A DNA stretch of 64,000 bases from Sphingobacterium lactis (lineage in GTDB: Bacteria > Bacteroidota > Bacteroidia > Sphingobacteriales > Sphingobacteriaceae), in the NCBI RefSeq assembly GCF_011046555.1, contig NZ_CP049246.1:2976001-3040000 (forward strand), written 5' to 3'. Numbering within the stretch: the first letter of the stretch is position 1; the number at the start of each line of letters is the position of its first letter. A model generated the notes under the pieces. That model was not told where the DNA came from. It saw only the letters and a list, made by a program, of their open reading frames with translations, and did no database searches. Shown here piece after piece: positions 26,753-36,936 of the stretch. The position numbers and the translations under genes are program-made.

Positions 26753-28375
26753 TTATAATTTACCCTGTACAGCCTCTTCATATTTTAAGAAAAGGGTATC
26801 TATTTGCAAATCAGTTACGTGGCTCGGTTTATGACTTTTAACTTCTTTTTTTAAATGTCTTAAATTTCTAACGTCCATTAAAATATTATTTAAATCGCCA
26901 ATTGTATATCCATTCACCGTATCATTAGGGTATTTCTGATTTCTATCAGATTGATTATAATCATCAATTAAATCAATAAATATAGGTGAGTAAGAGAAGT
27001 TCTTAACATGAGGTGTCCAATCTTGCTTATTTAATAAATCTTTATCTTTTAAACTATAGTTTAATCGATCATATTCTTTACTGACTAAATACCATGCTAC
27101 TGCACTAGCCCAACTTTCGGCAATCATCTTGCTAGTTAGTATAGCATTTCCTCGGCCTACATGAACTGCATGCGCGGAGTGAGCTAACTCATGAATCGAA
27201 GTACCGAATAGACCCCAAGTAAAATATGAGGATCCTTCATCTTTGCGTCGATATATTTGTATTTGAGAAAACAAGTCTGTACTAAGCCATGTTGCCCATG
27301 GTCTATGCAACCCATTATAAGAATTATTTGTTTTATTATAGAAACTAATTTTTTTCTTTAAAAATCCAGGTGCATAAGGTCTTTTTAAACCATCAATATC
27401 CTTAAAAAAATAGTTTACACAAGCTCGATGTATTGTCCCATAGTAAACAGATTTCCCTCCATTGATTTCTAAATGCCAGTGATTCCGCATTTTTGGGCCA
27501 TTATAATATGCTTGATTAATATGTCCATCTCTAATATCCCATTTATTCTGTTCCCACACTACAGTATAATTTACTGCCTTTCTGAAACTTGGAAGGCGAA
27601 CATAGCCATCTGCATTAGTATAACCAGTTCTCCATCGAACAAAATGCCTAACCCGAACTTTTGCTAATTCTATTGGAACATATGCCTTAATAGTTTCATC
27701 ATAAACTTTAATTGTGGCACTTGGAGTCCACCTTCTATTAGACCTTCTCCTTCCTTGCACTAAATCATCATCATGTCCGGTAATTCGAAGTGATTCGTCC
27801 AAGATATCATCGAAATTAATGGTTAAAGTCGGAGAATGTTGAATTTCCAAATCATTTTGATCCCAGTTTTCTGCTAAGTCGGTAGGTATATATAAATCTT
27901 CAATAAATTCGGCATCCTTTAAAAGTGGATTATTTGATGATTTTTCAACTTTCGTATATAACCATCGCATTCCGTTTGCATTACCTGGAGCAACCCGAAC
28001 TTCTTCTCCCTCACTAATATCTACATCAAGCGGATAATCAAAAAAGTCCATCGTAGTATCTGCCAATAGCTCTTCATAATGAAGTGAATCTTTCGGAAGA
28101 ATTCGAATATAACTATGAGTTGCAGCAAGTAACATAGAATCTTTAGAAAGGTTCAATGCATTTCCTTTTTCCATGCCTACCATTCGCTCATCTTTTTCCT
28201 GTAATAAATTCAAATATGCCCTATTCATATTTTTTAGGGAATAGGGATTTTCCATTTTTTGATTGGAAATTACTGAGCTTTGTGCAATTGATTGCCTAGA
28301 ATCTATTGATGTCAACAATTCTTTTTTACAGCCAAATAGACCAAAAACAAAGATTAATAATATAAATTTTTTCAT
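26753..28375 (-). CDS. Lipoprotein with HExxH metallopeptidase motif
   Basis: A 540-residue predicted lipoprotein; the signal MKKFILLIFVFGLFGC places the acylated Cys at residue 16. A beta-sandwich-like segment (IELAKVRVRHFVRWRTGYTN, then DGYVRLPSF) resembles a carboxypeptidase regulatory fold. Around residue 395 the motif GTSIHELAHSAHAVHVG gives HELAH, followed about 20 residues later by KMIAESWASAVAWYL, whose Glu fits a gluzincin third ligand. The protein is therefore probably a surface or periplasmic zinc peptidase, but I do not recognise the family. The gene is A+T-rich. It precedes the small lipoprotein gene by 4 bp and is the part missing from duplicated unit 1. Confidence 0.72.
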   Translation of the reverse strand: MKKFILLIFVFGLFGCKKELLTSIDSRQSIAQSSVISNQKMENPYSLKNMNRAYLNLLQEKDERMVGMEKGNALNLSKDSMLLAATHSYIRILPKDSLHYEELLADTTMDFFDYPLDVDISEGEEVRVAPGNANGMRWLYTKVEKSSNNPLLKDAEFIEDLYIPTDLAENWDQNDLEIQHSPTLTINFDDILDESLRITGHDDDLVQGRRRSNRRWTPSATIKVYDETIKAYVPIELAKVRVRHFVRWRTGYTNADGYVRLPSFRKAVNYTVVWEQNKWDIRDGHINQAYYNGPKMRNHWHLEINGGKSVYYGTIHRACVNYFFKDIDGLKRPYAPGFLKKKISFYNKTNNSYNGLHRPWATWLSTDLFSQIQIYRRKDEGSSYFTWGLFGTSIHELAHSAHAVHVGRGNAILTSKMIAESWASAVAWYLVSKEYDRLNYSLKDKDLLNKQDWTPHVKNFSYSPIFIDLIDDYNQSDRNQKYPNDTVNGYTIGDLNNILMDVRNLRHLKKEVKSHKPSHVTDLQIDTLFLKYEEAVQGKL

Positions 28376-28582
28376 ATAGAATAAATATTTTAATCAAAAA
28401 TAATATTTAATTTAAAATTATTCTTATTTAATTAATTTGATAATATTTATTTAATTTATAGATACAGTTATTTAATGAATTATGATTAATATGATATTAT
28501 GTACTAATAATTTAATCATAATAAGTTAGTAGTTTCACTAAAAAACAATCGCTACACCCTTCCATTGAATCTAGGGTACAGC

Positions 28583-28617
28583 AAAAAAAATTCCGAGCCT
28601 ATTTTTAGGCCCGGAAT
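28583..28617 (-). terminator. Terminator of the RND efflux operon
   Basis: On the minus strand, ATTCCGGGCCT pairs with AGGCTCGGAAT (one mismatch) around a short A-rich loop and is followed by eight T residues. It lies 65 bp past the outer-membrane channel gene. A truncated duplicate of it marks the junction near 26003. The remaining A+T-rich sequence of 28376-28582 carries the promoter region of the metallopeptidase gene and no other gene. Confidence 0.8.
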
Positions 28618-28681
28618 GATGGAAATGTATCTTACGATACTGTGAAGTTTGTTTGTTGTGTTATATAAATATTTTCAAATC

Positions 28682-30145
28682 TTATCTCCAGCCGCCTCCC
28701 AATGAACGGTACAGATCCACATAGGATTCCAGGTGTGCTTGGCGCAATTCCACGAGGTCAAGATCGGAGTTCAGGGCATTCCCCTGAGCAGTGATGACCT
28801 CCAGATACGTGGCATAACCACCTTTGAACAGCAAATTGGCATTGCGCACGGCTTTATCGGAGTTCTCTACCCGCTGGCGGGCAAAATCCAGCTGCTCACG
28901 CAATTTCTCGACCGTAACGACAGCATCGGACACTTCCGACACCGCTTCCAACACCGTCTGTTGGAAGGCGATTTCTGCCTTATCACGTTCCAACTTAGCC
29001 ACTTCCCACTGGATCTTTAATTTTTTATTCTTCAAAATTGGCGCTGTCAGGTTTCCACCGATACCGCCCAATAAAGCTCCCGGAATGGAGAACCAATTTT
29101 TGGGCAACATGGAATTCACCCCGAACACCCCTTCTAGGGATAGCGAAGGATAGCGCATAGCCTGTTGGATATTGGCATTGGCATTCGCCGCAACCAAGCT
29201 CCATTCCGCACCGCGCACATCCGGTCTGTTCCGAACGATCTCCACCGGCGACCCCAATGAAATATCCTTATTCTCTGCAAACAGGTGCTCAGAACTAGTT
29301 CCGCGCTTGATCTCACCCGGCATCTGCCCGATCAAAATCCGCAACGCGTTTTCCTGCAATACAATATCTTTTTCCAATTCCGGAACAAGCGAAGCCGCCA
29401 ATAAGCGCTGCGACTCCGTTTGCTGGATGGCCAATGCCGTAATTTCGCCGGCAGCATATTGCAGTTTGATCATCTGCAGCGTACTGTCGTTCAATTGGAG
29501 GTTTCGCTTCGCTACCTCAATCTTCGCATCCAACATCAGCAGGTTGAAATACCCCTTCGCCACGCTGGCGATCAGGTTAGTCTGAATGGCATTGCGCGCC
29601 TCCTGGGTGTTCAAGTATTCCGCGGTCAATTGATCCTTGGCATTGCTGATCTTGCCCCAGATATCGATCTCCCAACTGAAGCCGATCTCCGTTCCGAATT
29701 GCGAGGTATAAGTAAACATATTCTCCGGTGCCTTGGTTCCCTTACGGTCGTACCAGCGCGTCGATGGCCCTGAACCGAACTCCTTGGACCGGTATTGCTT
29801 GTTCACGCCGGCAATGGTCGCATCTACTTCAGGCAGGTAGTTGAAGCGATTCTGGCGCATCCATTTATTGGCAATGTCGATGTTCTTCATCGCCGTGCGC
29901 ATGTCGTAGTTATAGGTTAACGCCGAATCGATCAGATCCTTCAGCGTAGGGTCATGGAAGAATTCCTTCCACGAGATCCGACTGATGCTGGAGGTATCCC
30001 CGAAATAGGCCAGGGTATCACCACGGAATTTCTCCGGTAAATTCAAGTCAGGCTGTTGGTACTTCTCTCCTACCTTACACCCCTGTATCAACAGGAAAGC
30101 TGCGAAAAGTCCCACTATGGCCTTGATATATGCTAATCTTTTCAT
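28682..30145 (-). CDS. RND efflux outer-membrane channel (NodT/OprM type)
   Basis: TolC-superfamily outer-membrane factor, 487 residues, predicted lipoprotein (AAFLLIQGCKVGEKY). Two OEP repeats are visible with LTAEYLNTQEARNAIQTNLI and AVRNANLLFKGGYATYLEVI, and the family motif EIVRNRPDVRGAEWSLVAAN at about residue 300. It completes the tripartite pump by providing the exit duct. Last gene of the efflux operon, 7 bp after the pump gene. Confidence 0.95.
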   Translation of the reverse strand: MKRLAYIKAIVGLFAAFLLIQGCKVGEKYQQPDLNLPEKFRGDTLAYFGDTSSISRISWKEFFHDPTLKDLIDSALTYNYDMRTAMKNIDIANKWMRQNRFNYLPEVDATIAGVNKQYRSKEFGSGPSTRWYDRKGTKAPENMFTYTSQFGTEIGFSWEIDIWGKISNAKDQLTAEYLNTQEARNAIQTNLIASVAKGYFNLLMLDAKIEVAKRNLQLNDSTLQMIKLQYAAGEITALAIQQTESQRLLAASLVPELEKDIVLQENALRILIGQMPGEIKRGTSSEHLFAENKDISLGSPVEIVRNRPDVRGAEWSLVAANANANIQQAMRYPSLSLEGVFGVNSMLPKNWFSIPGALLGGIGGNLTAPILKNKKLKIQWEVAKLERDKAEIAFQQTVLEAVSEVSDAVVTVEKLREQLDFARQRVENSDKAVRNANLLFKGGYATYLEVITAQGNALNSDLDLVELRQAHLESYVDLYRSLGGGWR

Positions 30146-30152
30146 GTAATTC

Positions 30153-33100
30153 TTATTCTTCTTCCGTCTTAATTTTATTTCTCACCTTTTCATCCAATGT
30201 CTTGAACACCACGAATAGCATCGGGATAATAAAGATACCGAACGCTACCCCGAACAGCATCCCTCCTGCTGCACTGAAGGAGATGGAATGGTTACCGATT
30301 GCTGAAGGACCAACGGTCCACATCAATGGAATCAAACCGGCCACAAAGGCTAGGGAGGTCATCAGGATCGGACGCAAGCGCAATCGGGCACCGTTGATGG
30401 CCGCATCTACAATGCTCAAGCCCTTATCGCGCTCCTGCACCGCAAACTCCACGATCAGGATCGCATTCTTGGCCAATAGACCGATCAACATGATCAACCC
30501 GACCTGCACATAAATGTTATTCTGCAGGCCTACCAAGCCAATCGTTGCGTAAACCCCGATCAAGCCGACAGGGATGGAAAGCAATACCGCCCAAGGCAGG
30601 ATGTAACTTTCGTATTGTGCCGCCAATAGGAAGTAAACGAAGAGGATACTCAGCGCAAAGATCAATACGGTCTGTGAACCCGATTGGCTTTCCTCGAAAC
30701 TCATACCCGTCCACTCGTAACCGATGTTGCCAGGCAGATGCTCATCGGCATAGGCCGCAATGGCATCCATAGCATCACCCGTACTGTATCCCGGTGCCGG
30801 TTCGGCATTCACGACAATCGCATTGAACAGGTTATACCGCGTAATGGTCTCCGGTCCGATGATCTTCTCCAAGGTAATGATCGTATTGATCGGTACCATC
30901 TCCCCATTGTTGTTCTTCACGAAGATGGAGTTGAAGGATTCCGGATCCGTACGGAAGTCAAAATCCGACTGCACATAGACACGGTACTGGCGACCGAATC
31001 GGCTAAAATCCGATGCCTGCACACGGGCAAAGTATAAACGGATGGTCGACATCAGGCTATTGATGCTGACACCCAAAGATTTTGCCTTTACCACATCGAT
31101 ATTCACTTCGTATTGTGGGAAGGTCGATTTAAAGGACGTATAGGCATTACCGATTTCCGGCAATTCATTCAGTTTGTTGATAAAGCTATCCGCCAGCACA
31201 TCGAAGTCACGGATATCACCACCCAGACGATCCTGCAGGACCATCTCGATCCCGGCGAAATCACCGAAACCCTGAACGGTAGGTCTTGGGAATACCGTAA
31301 AGTTCGCCTCGTGCAACTGCGCTAGATCCGCACGGATGGTATCCATAAATTCCGTGATGTGCTTGATCTTCTCCCGCTCGGCATGTGGCTTCAGGTTGAT
31401 ATACCCCGCCGCAAATGCCGGGCTGGAACTCGCATCCAGGGCGTTGTAACCCGATACGGATGTCATCCCCTTAATATCTTCATGTCTTCTCAGGATGCTG
31501 TCCGCTTTCCGAAGGACTTCCGTCGTCCGCGCAAGGGATGCACCTGGAGGCATGGCAATGTTATAGGTAATGAAACCATCATCCTCTGTTGGGATAAATG
31601 ATTTCGGCGATTTCATCATTAAAAATGCACCCAAGGCCGTGATAACGATCAATCCCAACCAAGCAACCTTCTTGTTGCTGATCAATTTCTTCACCCCAAC
31701 GATATAGCGGTTGGTGAAATTATCAAAGGCTGTATTGAAGGCCGTAAAGAAACGGTCCTTATAGGTGTTGAATTTATTCTTCGGCTTGCCAGTTTCCTTT
31801 TCATCCTCCGGTGCTTTCAGGAGCAGGGCACACAGGGCCGGACTGAGTGTCAATGCATTCAGTGCGGAGATCAGGATGGCCGTGGCCAAGGTATAGGCAA
31901 ACTGCCGATAGAAGATACCTGCAGGACCTTCCATAAAACCTACCGGAAGGAATACCGCTGCCATGACCATCGTAATGGAAAGGATGGCACCCGTAATTTC
32001 CGACATGGTGGAAAGGGTGGCCTGCCGAGGCTTCTGCCCAGTGGCATGCATCTTATGGTGAATGGCCTCGACGACGACGATCGCATCATCCACCACAATA
32101 CCGATCGCGAGCACCAGGGCGAACATCGTCAGTACGTTCAGCGAGAAGCCGAACAGCTGCAGGAAGAAGAACGTACCGACCAAGGAAACCGGAATCGCAA
32201 TCGCCGGGATCAACGTCGAACGGAAATCCTGCAAGAAGATGAACACAATGATAAATACGAGGATAAAGGCCTCAAATAAGGTATGTTTTACCTGCGAGAT
32301 GGACTCATCGATCTGATCCCGTACGGAATACGTAATCTCATAGTCGATCCCTTTCGGGAAGTATTTCTTCTGTTCTTCCAAAACCTTCCTTACGGCCACA
32401 TCGATATCATGGGCATTGGATCCGGAAGTCTGGGTCAGGTTCAGCGTAAGGCCCGGATTACCGTCGACCTTATTGTCCGAGTTCAGGTTGGTTGCACCGA
32501 ACTCCACGCGCGCCACGTCCTTCAGATAGAGCACTGAACCATCGGTATTGGTTTTAATAACGATGTTCTGGAATTCCTCCGGTTGGCTGAAACGCCCTTT
32601 GTGCTTAATCACTGTTTCAAAGGCCTCATCCGAGGTCTCACCGAACTTACCCGGTGCGATCTCAAAGTTCTGATCCTTGATCGCATCGGAAATATCCTTC
32701 GGCACCAGGTTATAGAGCGCCAATTTCTCTGGATTCAACCACACCCGCATCGCGTAGTCACGCGCCCCCAATCGGGAAACCTGCGCAACACCATCCACCC
32801 GCAATAAGGGGCGCATCAGGTTAATCTGCGCAAATGCCTGCAGGAACGTTTCATCATAGACCGTGTCTTGGTGATTCGAGAAGATGTTGATCGTCATGAT
32901 CACACCACTCTGCCGCGGCATGGTCGTTATACCCGCCTCATTTACCTCCGCCGGGATCGAACTGATCGCCTTGGAAATACGGGTCTGCACATTGACGGAT
33001 GCCACATCGGGATTGGTACCCGTCTTAAAATAAACCGTCACACTACCCGAACCGGAGTTCGAAGCGGTGGACTTGATATAGGTCATGTTCTCCACCCCGT

Positions 33101-33308
33101 TAATGGCCTCCTCTATGGGAAGCAATACGGAGCTCGCTACAGTCTCGGCAGTCGCACCTGGGTAACTCAGGGAAACCACCACACTCGGCGGTGCAATTTC
33201 CGGAAAACGGGTCACTGGAAGGAGCTTCAATCCTACCAAACCCAAGATTACCAAGATGATCGAGACAACGGTAGCTAGAACGGGACGACTTACGAAGGTC
33301 TTAAGCAT
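30153..33308 (-). CDS. RND efflux pump, HAE1 (AcrB-like) permease
   Basis: Inner-membrane proton-driven multidrug transporter of the hydrophobe/amphiphile efflux-1 family, 1051 residues. It has 12 transmembrane helices and two large periplasmic loops in the usual layout. Signatures include [20 protein letters not shown] near the N-terminus, the TM4 proton-relay block [20 protein letters not shown] with the two Asp residues, and [20 protein letters not shown] in TM10-11. Substrate range cannot be read from sequence. It lies between the adaptor and channel genes; a hairpin precedes it. Confidence 0.97.
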   Translation of the reverse strand: MLKTFVSRPVLATVVSIILVILGLVGLKLLPVTRFPEIAPPSVVVSLSYPGATAETVASSVLLPIEEAINGVENMTYIKSTASNSGSGSVTVYFKTGTNPDVASVNVQTRISKAISSIPAEVNEAGITTMPRQSGVIMTINIFSNHQDTVYDETFLQAFAQINLMRPLLRVDGVAQVSRLGARDYAMRVWLNPEKLALYNLVPKDISDAIKDQNFEIAPGKFGETSDEAFETVIKHKGRFSQPEEFQNIVIKTNTDGSVLYLKDVARVEFGATNLNSDNKVDGNPGLTLNLTQTSGSNAHDIDVAVRKVLEEQKKYFPKGIDYEITYSVRDQIDESISQVKHTLFEAFILVFIIVFIFLQDFRSTLIPAIAIPVSLVGTFFFLQLFGFSLNVLTMFALVLAIGIVVDDAIVVVEAIHHKMHATGQKPRQATLSTMSEITGAILSITMVMAAVFLPVGFMEGPAGIFYRQFAYTLATAILISALNALTLSPALCALLLKAPEDEKETGKPKNKFNTYKDRFFTAFNTAFDNFTNRYIVGVKKLISNKKVAWLGLIVITALGAFLMMKSPKSFIPTEDDGFITYNIAMPPGASLARTTEVLRKADSILRRHEDIKGMTSVSGYNALDASSSPAFAAGYINLKPHAEREKIKHITEFMDTIRADLAQLHEANFTVFPRPTVQGFGDFAGIEMVLQDRLGGDIRDFDVLADSFINKLNELPEIGNAYTSFKSTFPQYEVNIDVVKAKSLGVSINSLMSTIRLYFARVQASDFSRFGRQYRVYVQSDFDFRTDPESFNSIFVKNNNGEMVPINTIITLEKIIGPETITRYNLFNAIVVNAEPAPGYSTGDAMDAIAAYADEHLPGNIGYEWTGMSFEESQSGSQTVLIFALSILFVYFLLAAQYESYILPWAVLLSIPVGLIGVYATIGLVGLQNNIYVQVGLIMLIGLLAKNAILIVEFAVQERDKGLSIVDAAINGARLRLRPILMTSLAFVAGLIPLMWTVGPSAIGNHSISFSAAGGMLFGVAFGIFIIPMLFVVFKTLDEKVRNKIKTEEE

Positions 33309-33335
33309 ATATGATAGTTAGGGTTGGACCATACG

Positions 33336-33368
33336 CTTCCTTGCTCTTTGCTCAGCAGAGCAAGGAAG
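33336..33368 (-). other. Intercistronic hairpin between adaptor and pump genes
   Basis: Perfect 12-bp arms CTTCCTTGCTCT (33336-33347) and AGAGCAAGGAAG (33357-33368) around a 9-nt loop, in the 86-bp gap between the adaptor and pump genes. There is no T tract, so it looks more like an mRNA stabiliser or processing element than a terminator. Confidence 0.6.
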
Positions 33369-33394
33369 TAATGGCCAATGATTTAATTAGACAA

Positions 33395-34561
33395 TTATTT
33401 TGCTTGTGGGATAGGTGTGATGGGTGAACCATCGGTCAATTTGTCGAAACCGCTCAGGATAACACGGTCACCAACCTGTAGACCTTCCGAGACAATGTAC
33501 TTATCCTTGCTCGTTCCGGCCAATTTAATGTTGCGGCGCTGTGCCTGGTTGTTCTTGTCAACAACATACACGAACGTCTTGTCCTGCAATTCGCTGGTCG
33601 CGACCTGCGGAATCTGCAGCACGTTGCTCTTCACCTCTGAAATCTTCAGTGTACCCGTACTTCCGGAACGCAGGATATTGTTCGGATTCGGGAAAGTGGC
33701 ACGAAGGGAAATGGAACCCGTTGTACGGTCAACTTGACCATTCACGGCATCCACGATACCTTTAGATGAGTATTCCTCACCATCTGCCATCATCAACGTC
33801 ACTTCTGGGAAAGTTAGACGTTTCAACTTATCGTACTTGCGGCCTTCGATACTGTCCTTTTTCGCCTGTGCTTTCGAGAAGTACAGGAAGTCAGATTCGT
33901 TCATCGCAAAGTAGATATACACTTCCTGGATATCGGAAAGATTGGTCAATGGCTCCTTGTCACCCTTGCTGATCAGGTTACCGATACGCTTTGGAATACG
34001 ACCGATATAGCCGCTCACTGGGGCAGTGATTACCGTAAAGTCACGGCTCAACTGTGCCGAACGCACTTCCGCAGCGGCCTGATCCAAGCCTGCTTTCGCC
34101 ACTTGGTAATCGGACTCTGCAGCCGCCAATCGCACATCGGAAATAACGTCATTCTCCACCAACGGACGTAGACGGTCAACTTCCAACTTCGCATTCTTCA
34201 ACTTGGCTTTCGCCACGCGCTCGTTGGCCACCATGTTATTTACGTCTTCCTGATAGAAGGAAGGGTCAATCTTAAACAGCTTCTGCCCTTTCTGTACGTA
34301 GGAACCCTCATCCACATAGATCTCTTGAAGTAAGCCTTCAACCTGCGGACGGACTTCTACGTTAACTTTACCTTCTATAGTACCCAAGTAATCTTTCACC
34401 GTGACAGCTTCCGATTTCTCAACAGTATATACAGGTAAGGCCAGTGCTTTTGTGTTGTTTTCTTTTTCTTTTGATTTGCTCTCTGAACAGCTTGCCATGA
34501 TACTCACTGTCCCTAGCAATAAAAATGTTGCTTTAAATAATGATAATCTTGTTTTCTTCAC
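33395..34561 (-). CDS. RND efflux periplasmic adaptor (MFP, AcrA-like)
   Basis: Membrane-fusion protein of 388 residues with a lipoprotein signal (GTVSIMASCSES). Order: barrel-sandwich lipoyl half (EVRPQVEGLLQEIYVDEGSY), alpha-hairpin (MVANERVAKAKLKNAKLEVD), second lipoyl half (ITAPVSGYIGRIPKRIGNLI), beta-barrel and membrane-proximal domain. It links the pump to the outer channel. First gene of the three-gene operon. No TetR or AraC regulator lies next to it in this window. Confidence 0.95.
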   Translation of the reverse strand: MKKTRLSLFKATFLLLGTVSIMASCSESKSKEKENNTKALALPVYTVEKSEAVTVKDYLGTIEGKVNVEVRPQVEGLLQEIYVDEGSYVQKGQKLFKIDPSFYQEDVNNMVANERVAKAKLKNAKLEVDRLRPLVENDVISDVRLAAAESDYQVAKAGLDQAAAEVRSAQLSRDFTVITAPVSGYIGRIPKRIGNLISKGDKEPLTNLSDIQEVYIYFAMNESDFLYFSKAQAKKDSIEGRKYDKLKRLTFPEVTLMMADGEEYSSKGIVDAVNGQVDRTTGSISLRATFPNPNNILRSGSTGTLKISEVKSNVLQIPQVATSELQDKTFVYVVDKNNQAQRRNIKLAGTSKDKYIVSEGLQVGDRVILSGFDKLTDGSPITPIPQAK

Positions 34562-35058
34562 AGTTTTGATACGATTATGTGTTCTCCAATAGTGTAATAT
34601 TCTTATTACATTTCCATCTAATTAACGTATTATTCAACAATTATTGCCTCGTTTAACATTTGTTAACATGTTATTTTTTAGTTAATAAATCGTTAGGTCT
34701 TCACTTCCTATGTGTTAAAACACTGATTATCAACAAAAACGCCTAAAATGTAACACGATTGTTATACAAATACGTCGCACTATTTAAGGAAATATCATGC
34801 CAAAGATGCCTTCTTGGCCTAAAAAAAGGATATTCAAAATGGTTTAATGTGTTTATAACTTATTTATCAAAGCCGGGATAACAAGCTGCATGGCAACAGA
34901 TTACCATAACTAATAATTAATAAATGGCGAAGAAAAATAAATGGGATTACGGGGATGTTAGACGTGACAGCTAATATTACGGAAAAGGAAAAATTTGGAT
35001 GAATTGTTGGGTAAAATGGGCATTGGAAGAAAAATTGGTGGGGTTAGGATTTGTACTG

Positions 35059-35256
35059 AGGCACAAGAGAGCCATCGCACAGGCCAACCACACAACTCTT
35101 GCGCCAGCGTTGGGCACTTGAAATAAGAGAGAGATTTTGGGAGGGAATGGGCGCGCTCTGCGCGCCCATTCCCTCCCAAAATCTCTCCTAACCGCGTCAA
35201 ATCGCAGGCTGGCGCAAGTCTTTCGATGGGGGCAGCGGGGTGGCGGACTTGTGCCT
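35059..35256. repeat. Palindromic intergenic element, type with CACAACTCTTGCGCCA flanks
   Basis: The centre is a perfect inverted repeat with 27-bp arms at 35129-35155 and 35161-35187 (GAGAGATTTTGGGAGGGAAT then GGGCGCG) separated by 5 nt. Imperfect outer arms AGGCACAAG...CTCTTGCGCCAGC (from 35059) and GCTGGCGCAAG...CTTGTGCCT (to 35256) extend it to about 198 bp. Further half-copies (CCGCACAACTCTTGCGCC) follow to about 35411. The same flank words occur at 54061-55052. The noncoding interval 34562-35466 contains, besides this element, only the efflux promoter region and the mnmE promoter. Confidence 0.8.
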
Positions 35257-35454
35257 AAAAACATGCCGTAGGCACAAAATAAACAGCCTCAAAGACCTTC
35301 CGCACAACTTGTGCCTGCGTAATAGGCCGAAGGCACAAGAGAGCCACCACACATCCCCTCCGCACAACTCTTGCGCCAGCTTGTTGGGCCTTCCGCACAA
35401 CTCTTGCGCCCACTTCCCACCGAAATCCGCCTTAAATATATCATTCCGAAGCCC

Positions 35455-35462
35455 TATCTTTG
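35455..35462 (+). promoter_or_regulatory. Bacteroidota -7 element of mnmE (TATCTTTG)
   Basis: TATCTTTG matches TAnnTTTG and ends only 4 bp before the mnmE ATG. If it is used with usual spacing, transcription would start at or beside the first codon, giving a leaderless mRNA. Confidence 0.5.
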
Positions 35463-35466
35463 CATT

Positions 35467-36846
35467 ATGTCTACAGCATCCCTAATTTCTCAAGATACCA
35501 TTGTCGCACTGGCCACTTCGCCGGGTGCCAACGGTGCCATTGCCGTTATCCGTCTTTCCGGTGCAAAAGCCATTGCCATCACCAACGCCATCTTTAAAGG
35601 CAAGGACCTCAGCAAGCAGGCTTCGCATACCGTGCATTTCGGAACGATACGCGATGGGGAACATATTATCGACGAGGTATTGGTCACGCTATTTGTGGGT
35701 CCGAATAGTTATACCAAGGAAGATGTTGTGGAGATCTCTACCCATAATTCAGCGTATATCATCGAGCGATTGATTACACTGCTGATCAAGAAAGGTGCGC
35801 GGGCAGCGCGTGCTGGGGAATTTACCCTGCGTGCTTTCCTCAACGGTGGAATGGACCTCTCCCAGGCCGAAGCTGTAGCCGATCTGATCGCGTCCAATTC
35901 CGCAGCGTCCCACCAGGTCGCCATGCAGCAGATGCGCGGTGTATTCTCCAACCAATTGAAGAAATTGCGCGAGGACCTTGTCCACTTCGCTTCCCTGATC
36001 GAACTGGAACTGGACTTTGCCGAAGAGGATGTCGAATTTGCCAACCGCGACCAGCTGAAGGCCCTGATCGAACAGATCCACCAGGTCATCAGCAAGCTTA
36101 TCCGCTCCTTCGAACAGGGCAATGTGCTGAAGAACGGTGTACCCGTGGTTATCGCCGGGAAACCCAATGTCGGCAAGTCTACCCTACTCAATGCGCTCCT
36201 GAATGAGGAACGCGCCATTGTCTCGGATATCGCTGGCACAACACGCGACACCATCGAAGATGAAATCAATATACATGGTGTCACCTTCCGCTTTATCGAT
36301 ACGGCTGGGATCCGCCATACCGAGGATGTCGTCGAAGCCATCGGCGTTGAACGCACGCGCGAGAAAATGAAACAGGCTCGCCTGATCATCTACCTCTTCG
36401 ACCCTACCCAGGATGAAATTACCGCCGTGCAGGAACAGATCGAGGAAGTGCAGTCCCTACAGATTCCTTTCGTCACGATCATCAATAAGGCCGATCTCCT
36501 CACCGAAGAACAACGTGCGGCTTATGCCGTCCTCAACCCGCTCTATATTTCCGCCAAACAGCAGACCGGTATCGAGGAACTGAAAGATGAACTGCTCAAC
36601 CAGGTCAACCTGTCCAACATCAATACCGATGATGTCATGGTCACCAATATCCGCCATGTCGAAGCCCTGCAGCTGACCCAACAATCGCTGGAGAAAGTGC
36701 TGTACGGAATCGACAATCCGATAACCTCGGATTTTCTAGCCATGGATATCCGGCAGGCGCTGCATCACCTCGGCGAGATTACAGGAACTGTGACTACCGA
36801 TGATCTGCTGGAGAATATATTTAGTAAATTCTGTATTGGGAAGTAA
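35467..36846 (+). CDS. mnmE: tRNA uridine-34 modification GTPase MnmE
   Basis: MnmE/TrmE/ThdF, 459 residues, which with MnmG makes 5-carboxymethylaminomethyl modifications on tRNA wobble uridine. N-terminal folate-binding domain (DTIVALATSPGANGAIAVIR), helical domain, and an inserted G domain with GKPNVGKSTLLNALL (G1, about residue 231), DTAGIRHTEDVVE (G3) and NKAD (G4). The C-terminus FSKFCIGK has the catalytic Cys of the CxGK motif. I start at ATG 35467, where homology begins; the upstream in-frame extension lies in repeat DNA. The last 18 bp form an island attachment site, and the gene stays intact. Confidence 0.97.
   Translation: MSTASLISQDTIVALATSPGANGAIAVIRLSGAKAIAITNAIFKGKDLSKQASHTVHFGTIRDGEHIIDEVLVTLFVGPNSYTKEDVVEISTHNSAYIIERLITLLIKKGARAARAGEFTLRAFLNGGMDLSQAEAVADLIASNSAASHQVAMQQMRGVFSNQLKKLREDLVHFASLIELELDFAEEDVEFANRDQLKALIEQIHQVISKLIRSFEQGNVLKNGVPVVIAGKPNVGKSTLLNALLNEERAIVSDIAGTTRDTIEDEINIHGVTFRFIDTAGIRHTEDVVEAIGVERTREKMKQARLIIYLFDPTQDEITAVQEQIEEVQSLQIPFVTIINKADLLTEEQRAAYAVLNPLYISAKQQTGIEELKDELLNQVNLSNINTDDVMVTNIRHVEALQLTQQSLEKVLYGIDNPITSDFLAMDIRQALHHLGEITGTVTTDDLLENIFSKFCIGK
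36829..36846 (+). other. Island attachment site 1 in the 3' end of mnmE
   Basis: TTCTGTATTGGGAAGTAA encodes the end of MnmE including FCIGK and the stop codon. The 3' end of mnmE (trmE/thdF) is a known insertion site, for example of the SGI1 family. Related sequences occur at 41055-41072 (16 of 18 identical) and 50679-50696. Confidence 0.7.
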
Positions 36847-36936
36847 ATAATAATAAAAGATAATAAACGGTAATTACTAATGATTATAAACCGCTTAAAA
36901 TAAAATGAGAATTTCAAAAAAGATTTCAAATACATT

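Larger units (their letters stand above)
25028..28613. repeat. Tandem segmental duplication with unequal units
   Basis: Unit 1 (about 25028-26003, 976 bp) and unit 2 (about 26004-28613, 2610 bp) share their order: the 3' end of the membrane protein gene, a spacer, the small lipoprotein gene, an A+T-rich promoter region, and the terminator after the efflux operon. Unit 1 ends inside that terminator at CTAGGCCCG and joins directly to the membrane-protein sequence ACAGCTTTCGG. The length difference (1634 bp) nearly equals the 1623-bp metallopeptidase gene, present only in unit 2. The noncoding interval 25774-26316 belongs to this duplication. Confidence 0.85.

Noticed and set aside
30130..33278. 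Multiple forward frames over the RND pump gene
   Set aside because: They are antisense shadows of a strongly supported 1051-residue gene.
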